From Clostridia bacterium (lineage in GTDB: Bacteria; Bacillota; Clostridia; Christensenellales; QALW01): a stretch of 56,904 nucleotides of DNA. A program made the translations under genes and the position numbers. Positions within the stretch are counted from its first letter, which is position 1. Each line of letters opens with the position of its first letter. Under the pieces are notes generated by a model. It searched no databases. It was not told where the DNA came from and saw only the letters and a program-made list of their open reading frames with translations. The stretch lies in NCBI GenBank assembly GCA_900769815.1, contig CAAGID010000010.1, forward strand, positions 1 to 56,904, given 5' to 3'. Shown here one piece after another: positions 51,856 to 56,904 of the stretch.

Positions 51856-52725
51856 TTAAGTATAAGAAACACCGAAGTGATTTGAAATAGAATGCTCATA
51901 GCCAGCTTGAAGAGTCATATCATCTATAACGAGTTTGCTATTACCAATAAATATAGCTAAAGTTTCAAGGTTTTCATCAGAAATATAATTACCTAAATAT
52001 CCTCTTAACGTATCTACTTTTATACCTGCTATTGAACCAGTAGTATTTTTTGAAACAACAACTACAATGTAATCTCCCGCAGGAATATATTCTTCGCCGG
52101 TATCGAATCTGCCATACCCATCACATTTTTCAACAATTATACCGCTATCATATTTTCCTTTAACAAGCATCATCGCAGTATCTTCAGCTGTAGACTTAAT
52201 TGATGCTTTTTTGGGGATAAACATAACCTTCGTTCCATCATCGCCACGTGTTCCAACAAAATTGTTATATTTATATGTAAATTCTCCTTTAACCCTACTA
52301 TACCCTACGTAATTAGGGTCTTTTACATTACATCTATTGCATATACCAGAAGAATAGTTATGACCTAAAGATGTTCCTGAAATGATTCCGCATCGAGAAC
52401 ATTTTTGAGGATCTGTACACGTTGCAGAAGAATAGTTGTGACCTAAAGATGCTCCTGAGGTGATTCCGCATCGAGAACATTTTTGAGGATCTGTACACGT
52501 TGCAGAAGAATAGTTGTGACCTAAAGATGTTCCTGAGGTTACGCCACACAAAGTACATTTCTTTGGTAATGTACATGTGGCAGAAGACCATTTATGATTG
52601 CACTCCTTTGCAGTTGCGGTCGGGGTGTTAACGTTTGCTACTTCGTTAGTTGTTGTGGTAGTATCACAACCAACAAAGCTTAGCGCCAAAATTAAACATG
52701 TGCACAGAGTCAGAATTTTTTTCAT
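51856..52725 (-). CDS. Lipoprotein with repeated Cys/His-rich modules
   Basis: 289 residues. Signal peptide and lipobox (LSFVGC) are followed by a Thr-rich linker. Three to four repeats of about 26 residues then follow, with the pattern ATC..P.KC..CG..SG.SLGHNYSS. Two of them (TDPQKCSRCGITSG...) are almost identical in DNA, a 78-bp direct repeat. The paired CxxC and His suggest zinc-ribbon-like or disulfide-stapled modules. The C-terminal 150 residues form a separate soluble domain (YIPAGDYIVVVVSKNTTGS) of unknown family. Surface-exposed. Its promoter contains a perfect palindrome and it is divergent from a small Cro-type regulator. Confidence 0.8.
   Translation of the reverse strand: MKKILTLCTCLILALSFVGCDTTTTTNEVANVNTPTATAKECNHKWSSATCTLPKKCTLCGVTSGTSLGHNYSSATCTDPQKCSRCGITSGASLGHNYSSATCTDPQKCSRCGIISGTSLGHNYSSGICNRCNVKDPNYVGYSRVKGEFTYKYNNFVGTRGDDGTKVMFIPKKASIKSTAEDTAMMLVKGKYDSGIIVEKCDGYGRFDTGEEYIPAGDYIVVVVSKNTTGSIAGIKVDTLRGYLGNYISDENLETLAIFIGNSKLVIDDMTLQAGYEHSISNHFGVSYT
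52390..52545 (-). repeat. 78-bp tandem direct repeat inside the lipoprotein gene
   Basis: Two near-identical 78-bp units, in phase with the reading frame, each encoding a 26-residue Cys-rich module. A third, more diverged unit adjoins them. The near-identity points to recent slippage duplication. Confidence 0.8.
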
Positions 52726-52776
52726 TTTTTTACCTCCTTTTTCGACTTAAAAGTATATATTTTTTAAGCCAAATAA

Positions 52777-52805
52777 ATTATACTCAATATTTTGAGTATT
52801 GTCAA
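52777..52805 (-). promoter_or_regulatory. Lipoprotein promoter with embedded operator
   Basis: Minus strand TTGACA (plus 52800-52805), 17-base spacer, TATAAT (plus 52777-52782). The spacer is largely filled by a perfect inverted repeat, TACTCAA (52781-52787) / TTGAGTA (52792-52798), 4-base centre. On the plus strand TTGAGT (52792-52797), 17 bases, TATGAT (52815-52820) forms an opposing promoter for the regulator, so one site could control both. Confidence 0.65.
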
Positions 52806-52842
52806 GTGATTTAGTATGATAATATTATTTTGGTGATAAAAA

Positions 52843-53043
52843 ATGATTAGTTATAAACCGTTTTATGAAACACTTTTCAAAAAAGGAATAACTGAATATA
52901 ACCTTATCTTTAAGCAAGGTTTTTCTGCAAACACACTTTATCGAATAAAAAAAGGTGAAGCCATAAGCACAAAAACTCTTGACGCACTATGTTATGCCCT
53001 TGATTGCAGCATACAAGATATTATCAAATTTGAAAAAGATTAA
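52843..53043 (+). CDS. Small Cro/C1-type HTH regulator
   Basis: 66 residues, a single HTH domain: KPFYETLFKKGITEYNLIFK, recognition helix FSANTLYRIKKGEAISTKTL, then DALCYALDCSIQDIIKFE. Typical of compact phage-like or autoregulatory repressors. It is divergent from the lipoprotein gene and shares an overlapping promoter region with a palindrome. Ribosome site weak (GGTGATAAAA). Confidence 0.83.
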   Translation: MISYKPFYETLFKKGITEYNLIFKQGFSANTLYRIKKGEAISTKTLDALCYALDCSIQDIIKFEKD

Positions 53044-53132
53044 TTCTTAATTTAAGCGATCAAATTCTTTTAAGGAAATTAACACAACATCAACTTAATC
53101 TCATTTAAATTATCCTTTCTTCAATAAAAAAA

Positions 53133-53181
53133 ACAGACACGTCTTTTGAGAAATCTCATTAACGTGTCTGTAATTTTTTTA
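53133..53181. terminator. Bidirectional terminator
   Basis: ACAGACACGT (53133-53142) pairs with ACGTGTCTGT (53162-53171), with an inner TGAG/CTCA hairpin; a T-run follows on plus, and the A-run at 53125-53133 gives one on minus. The 53044-53132 stretch before it holds no recognisable feature. Confidence 0.85.
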
Positions 53182-53191
53182 GGATTTTAAT

Positions 53192-54193
53192 TTAGCCCTT
53201 CATTGCAACTTCGCAAGCAACTGCAACTGCAACGGACATACCAACCATGGGGTTGTTACCTGCACCGATAAGGCCCATCATCTCAACGTGGGCAGGAACT
53301 GAAGATGAACCTGCGAACTGAGCGTCACCGTGCATACGACCCATTGTATCTGTCATACCGTAGGAAGCGGGACCTGCTGCAGCGTTATCGGGATGAAGTG
53401 TTCTGCCTGTGCCGCCACCGGAAGCAACTGAAAAATACTTAACACCGTTTTCGATAGCCCACTTCTTGTAGGTACCTGCAACGGGATGCTGGAAACGTGT
53501 GGGGTTAGTTGAGTTACCGGTAATGGAAACGCCAACGTTTTCTTTTCTCATAATAGCAACGCCTTCGGAAACGTCGTTAGCACCGTAGCACTTAACCTTT
53601 GCTCTGTCACCATCAGAGAAAGCTTTTTCATACACAGTTTCAAGCTCGCCTGTATAGTAATCGTACTTGGTTTCAACGTAGGTAAAGCCGTTGATACGTG
53701 AAATAATATAAGCAGCGTCTTTGCCTAAGCCGTTAAGGATAACGCGGAGAGGATTCTTACGAACCTTGTTAGCGTTAAGAGCAATCTTAATTGCACCTTC
53801 AGCAGCAGCGAAGCTTTCGTGGCCTGCAAGGAAGCAGAAGCACTCTGTTTCTTCTGATAAAAGCATTGATGCAAGATTACCGTGGCCAAGGCCAACTTTA
53901 CGCTGGTCAGCAACTGAACCGGGGATACAGAATGCCTGAAGTGCTACACCGATTTCCTTTGCGGCATCAGCAGCAGTCTTACAGCCCTTTTTAAGTGCAA
54001 GAGCAGCACCCATTGTATATGCCCAGCAAGCATTTTCAAATGCGATAGGCTGAGTTTCTCTAACGATAGTTTCAGCATCAACACCCTTTGAGAGTGCAAA
54101 TTCCTTTGCTTCGTCAAGATCCTTAAAACCATACTCTTTAAGGACAACGTTGATCTGATCAATTCTTCTTGAATAACTTTCAAAATTTGCCAT
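53192..54193 (-). CDS. GGGtGRT family protein
   Basis: 333 residues, with the family hallmark VASGGGTGRTLHPDN and nearby MGRMHGDAQFAGSSSVPAH; Gly-rich C-terminus (GAGNNPMVGMSVAVAVACE). The family is common in anaerobic Firmicutes and of unknown function. It is nearly always beside a NifU-like scaffold gene, as here (15-base gap), which points to a metal or Fe-S related role. AAGGAGG before the ATG. Last gene of the pair; ends at a terminator. Confidence 0.88.
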   Translation of the reverse strand: MANFESYSRRIDQINVVLKEYGFKDLDEAKEFALSKGVDAETIVRETQPIAFENACWAYTMGAALALKKGCKTAADAAKEIGVALQAFCIPGSVADQRKVGLGHGNLASMLLSEETECFCFLAGHESFAAAEGAIKIALNANKVRKNPLRVILNGLGKDAAYIISRINGFTYVETKYDYYTGELETVYEKAFSDGDRAKVKCYGANDVSEGVAIMRKENVGVSITGNSTNPTRFQHPVAGTYKKWAIENGVKYFSVASGGGTGRTLHPDNAAAGPASYGMTDTMGRMHGDAQFAGSSSVPAHVEMMGLIGAGNNPMVGMSVAVAVACEVAMKG

Positions 54194-54207
54194 ATTCTTC
54201 GTCCTCC

Positions 54208-54900
54208 TTATTTCTTTCTGGGGTCAAGTACGGTCTTTGCTTCAGCAAAACGGCCGTATGTACCGATATTCTTTTCATAAGCTTCTTTGGGGTCTACACC
54301 CTTCTTGATAGCTTCCATCATCTTTCCAAGATGAACGAACTTATAACCGATAACTTCGTTGTTCTCATCAAGACCTTCTTCTAAAATATAGCCTTCAGCC
54401 ATTTCAAGGTATCTTACGCCCTTTGCAGCTGTTGAGTACATTGTACCAACCTGTGAACGAAGACCTTTACCTAAATCCTCCATACCGGCACCGATAGGAA
54501 GACCGCCTTCTGAGAATGCTGTCTGTGTTCTGCCGTAAACAATCTGAAGGAAAAGTTCACGCATTGCTACGTTGATAGCATCGCAAACAAGGTCAGTATT
54601 AAGAGCTTCTAAAACTGTCTTGCCGGGAAGAACTTCTGCTGCCATTGCTGCAGAATGTGTCATACCTGAACAGCCGATAGTTTCAACAAGTGCCTCCTGA
54701 ATAATACCTTCCTTAACGTTAAGGGTAAGTTTGCATGTGCCCTGCTGAGGTGCACACCAGCCGATACCGTGTGTAAGACCTGAAATATCCTTAATTTCCT
54801 TTGAAGCCACCCAAGCGCCTTCTTCGGGAATAGGAGCAGGATCGTGTTTTGCACCCTTAGCAACACACATCATTTCTTCTACTTCATGTGAGTATTGCAT
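54208..54900 (-). CDS. NifU/IscU-like iron-sulfur scaffold family protein
   Basis: 230 residues, longer than IscU (about 130). The core resembles NifU_N: GTCKLTLNVKEGIIQEALVE, IGCSGMTHSAAMAAEVLPGKT, with Cys residues in GWCAPQQGTC, IGCSG and DLVCDAINVA. It lacks the classic IscU spacing, so it is a specialised relative. Proposed to build or carry a cluster for the neighbouring GGGtGRT protein. Preceded by TTGCTA-16-TATAAT on the minus strand and by GGGAGG. Confidence 0.82.
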   Translation of the reverse strand: MQYSHEVEEMMCVAKGAKHDPAPIPEEGAWVASKEIKDISGLTHGIGWCAPQQGTCKLTLNVKEGIIQEALVETIGCSGMTHSAAMAAEVLPGKTVLEALNTDLVCDAINVAMRELFLQIVYGRTQTAFSEGGLPIGAGMEDLGKGLRSQVGTMYSTAAKGVRYLEMAEGYILEEGLDENNEVIGYKFVHLGKMMEAIKKGVDPKEAYEKNIGTYGRFAEAKTVLDPRKK

Positions 54901-55065
54901 AATATATATCCTCCCAAATATTATTTTCCTTATTATTATACATCTTTTTTGAAATTTAGCAACTGAAAAGTTCTATTTTTTGGGATTAAATCATACTATA
55001 GAAAAAATAATTCGACTTTATGGAACTTTTATGTTATACTATTCTAAACTTAAGGAGGTATTTTT

Positions 55066-55869
55066 ATGGAAATTACCTGGTGGCAATCAATAATTTTAGG
55101 AATTATTCAAGGGCTTGCAGAATTTTTACCTATTTCATCAAGCGGACATCTTGAATTATTCGAGCATATTTTAGGTGTCGAAGAAGTCCCACGTCTTTTT
55201 GACGTATGTTTACATATTGGAACGCTTCTTGCCGTATTTATAATTTTCCGGAAGGATATTTGGTCGATAATAAGGCATCCTAAACAGAAGCTTACATATA
55301 TGATTATAGCGGCAACTATCCCCACGGTAATTATTGCTGTGTTACTTGAAGTATTATTACCCGACAGTTTTTCAACTGCGTTTTTAGGTTACGGCTTTAT
55401 GATAACGGGTATCTTGCTTTACAGTATGGAAATGGTATCGTCTGCTTACGCTAACAAAAAAATTGAAGATATAAAAACTAAAGATGCGTTTTTAGTTGGT
55501 TGCGTGCAGGGCGTTGCAACTATTTCAGGTATTTCACGCTCAGGTTCAACCATTGCAGGCGGCGTCTTCTTCGGTATGGACAGAAAGTTCTTGGCACGCT
55601 TCTCTTTCTTAATGAGTATACCTGCCATCTTAGGTGCTTTCTGTTGGGACGTACTTAAGCTTATATTAAAGGGTAACGATTCAGCCGTGCAGATTTCCTT
55701 GTTTGCAACTATCCTCGGTATGATTGCCGCATTTATCGTAGGATTTTTAGCCATTAAATATATGCTTCATTTAATAAGAAACAAGTCATTTAAACCTTTT
55801 GCCATATACACCTTACTTTTAGGTTTCTACGTTTGCCTTGATAAGTTTGTTTTACATTTTATATTTTAA
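55066..55869 (+). CDS. uppP: Undecaprenyl-diphosphatase (UppP/BacA)
   Basis: 267 residues, about seven membrane helices. The two signature motifs are present: GLAEFLPISSSGHLELFEH near the start and ATISGISRSGSTIAGGVFFG in the middle. Dephosphorylates undecaprenyl diphosphate for peptidoglycan lipid recycling; overexpression confers bacitracin resistance in relatives. AAGGAGG before the ATG, -10-like TATACT at about 55035, and its own terminator. Confidence 0.96.
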   Translation: MEITWWQSIILGIIQGLAEFLPISSSGHLELFEHILGVEEVPRLFDVCLHIGTLLAVFIIFRKDIWSIIRHPKQKLTYMIIAATIPTVIIAVLLEVLLPDSFSTAFLGYGFMITGILLYSMEMVSSAYANKKIEDIKTKDAFLVGCVQGVATISGISRSGSTIAGGVFFGMDRKFLARFSFLMSIPAILGAFCWDVLKLILKGNDSAVQISLFATILGMIAAFIVGFLAIKYMLHLIRNKSFKPFAIYTLLLGFYVCLDKFVLHFIF

Positions 55870-55876
55870 TAGTATG

Positions 55877-55915
55877 ATATGCACTCCTGCTCTTTCGCGA
55901 GTGCATATTTTTTTG
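55877..55915 (+). terminator. Terminator of uppP
   Basis: ATATGCACTC (55877-55886) pairs with GAGTGCATAT (55899-55908), 10 bp, followed by TTTTTT. Confidence 0.9.
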
Positions 55916-56039
55916 CTCAGCGGAATTTCAATTTTGTATTTTCTGCAAGTTTTCCTGCATATTTTCGTGTTTTTATAGAAAAATAAGTGAATTTTGAATA
56001 AAATTTATTTATCCCCTTCAAAATTATATCAAAATATTG

Positions 56040-56068
56040 TTGCCAAACGGTATTATTTGGGTTATAAT
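56040..56068 (+). promoter_or_regulatory. Promoter of pckG
   Basis: TTGCCA (56040-56045), 17-base spacer, TATAAT (56063-56068). The leader to the ATG is about 78 nt. The rest of 55916-56152 shows no gene or clear structure. Confidence 0.72.
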
Positions 56069-56152
56069 TTATTACAGAAAATTATATTGGCGAGGTTTTG
56101 ATAAAATTTTTACCTATGCCCCATTTCTAATAATTTAAGGAGGTCATTAACA

Positions 56153-56904
56153 ATGACAAAGAACATCAAACTTTTAAATTGGGTTGATGAAATGGCTGCA
56201 CTTACAAAGCCTGAGAGCATTATGTGGATTGACGGCAGCGAAGAGCAGCTTGAGATGCTTCGTAAGGAAGCAATGGCAACTGGCGAACTTATTAAGCTTA
56301 ACGAGGAAAAGCTTCCCGGATGCTATCTTCACCGTTCAGCTCTTAATGACGTAGCCCGTGTTGAACAGCGTACTTTCATCTGCACATCAACAGAAGATGG
56401 TGCAGGTCCTACAAACAACTGGATGGCCCCCTCCGAGGCTTATGCTAAATTAGGCAGTCTCTTTGACGGTGCTATGAAGGGTAGAACCATGTACGTTATC
56501 CCCTATTCAATGGGTCCCGTTGGTTCTGAATTCTCAAAAATCGGCATCGAACTTACCGACTCCATCTACGTTGTTGTTTCAATGGCTATTATGACACGTA
56601 TGGGTAAAGCCGTTCTTGACCAGCTTGGTGACGGTGACTTTGTAAAGGGTCTTCACTCCAAAGCCCAGCTTTCAGAAGAAGACAGATACATCTGTCACTT
56701 CCCCGAAGATAACGCTATCTGGTCAATTAACTCCGGTTACGGCGGAAACGTTCTTTTAGGTAAAAAGTGCTTTGCACTTCGTATTGCATCCTACCTTGCT
56801 AACAAGGAAGGATGGATGGCTGAGCATATGCTCATTTTAGGTATTGAAAATCCCAAGGGCGAAGTTAAGTCCATTTCTGCTGCTTTCCCCTCTGCTTGCG
56901 GTAA
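56153..56904 (+). CDS. pckG: Phosphoenolpyruvate carboxykinase (GTP), 3' end outside window
   Basis: First 250 codons, frame open to the window end. Begins MTKNIKLLNWVDEMAALTKP after AAGGAGG. GTP-PEPCK signatures: DVARVEQRTFICTSTEDGAGPTNNW (landmark near residues 65-90), GRTMYVIPYSMGPVGSEFSKIGIELTDS region, INSGYGGNVLLGKKCFALRIAS. The kinase motif expected after this point starts with SAAFPSACGK at the very end. Interconverts oxaloacetate and PEP; in anaerobes often runs towards oxaloacetate to save GTP. Codon choice suggests high expression. Confidence 0.95.
   Translation, partial: MTKNIKLLNWVDEMAALTKPESIMWIDGSEEQLEMLRKEAMATGELIKLNEEKLPGCYLHRSALNDVARVEQRTFICTSTEDGAGPTNNWMAPSEAYAKLGSLFDGAMKGRTMYVIPYSMGPVGSEFSKIGIELTDSIYVVVSMAIMTRMGKAVLDQLGDGDFVKGLHSKAQLSEEDRYICHFPEDNAIWSINSGYGGNVLLGKKCFALRIASYLANKEGWMAEHMLILGIENPKGEVKSISAAFPSACG

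Noticed and set aside
52390..52545. Tandem repeats as a possible CRISPR array
   Set aside because: Units are contiguous, 78 bp, in frame and coding; there are no unique spacers or cas genes.

Overview
The window is about 57 kb of a low-GC Gram-positive chromosome, most likely an uncultured anaerobic member of the Clostridia. The support is T-box leaders, near-consensus TTGACA/TATAAT promoters, strong AGGAGG ribosome binding sites, 2-oxoacid:ferredoxin oxidoreductase genes, short-form HisG with HisZ, an AddAB pair, and clostridial families such as GGGtGRT and PocR-AraC. No rRNA, tRNA, CRISPR array or intact mobile element was seen.

Layout: the end of addB and all of addA (1-5441); two tandem small structured RNAs with their own promoters (about 5512-5805); decayed remnants of a phage or conjugative-element protein (5804-7560); rpsF-ssb-rpsR, an HtrA protease, and a group holding an ACT protein and a UPF0210/DUF711 protein (7572-13004); L-fucose isomerase divergent from a PocR-AraC regulator (13047-15768); an oligopeptide ABC transporter operon (15825-21810) whose binding protein appears circularly permuted; a long minus-strand branched-chain amino acid region (21816-35570); a complete minus-strand histidine operon (35603-44904); metY-metA; a DegT aminotransferase with a Gfo/Idh oxidoreductase; an SGNH acetylesterase; a Cys-repeat lipoprotein divergent from a small Cro-type regulator; a GGGtGRT/NifU-like pair; uppP; and the start of a GTP-type PEP carboxykinase.

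The most striking part is 21853-35570. Three consecutive T-box leaders, each with its own promoter, have specifier triplets that I read as Leu (CUC), Ile (AUC) and Val (GUA). Each precedes a transcription unit with its own acyl-CoA synthetase. The Val unit also encodes a branched-chain aminotransferase, a small P-loop ATPase and a four-subunit 2-oxoacid:ferredoxin oxidoreductase. The Leu unit carries a 2-isopropylmalate-synthase-like protein that has lost its metal and catalytic residues. Two of the synthetases have an N-terminal HTH plus cupin, and the third has an N-terminal TIM barrel. No classical ilv or leu biosynthetic gene (ilvBN, ilvC, ilvD, leuB, leuCD) is present. Because T-boxes switch genes on when the cognate tRNA is uncharged, I infer a biosynthetic role: scavenged isobutyrate, 2-methylbutyrate or isovalerate is activated to the acyl-CoA, reductively carboxylated to the 2-oxoacid by the ferredoxin enzyme, and transaminated to Val, Ile or Leu. 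The chemistry is known from rumen bacteria and methanogens. The three-way T-box partition and the domain fusions are the parts worth checking as new.
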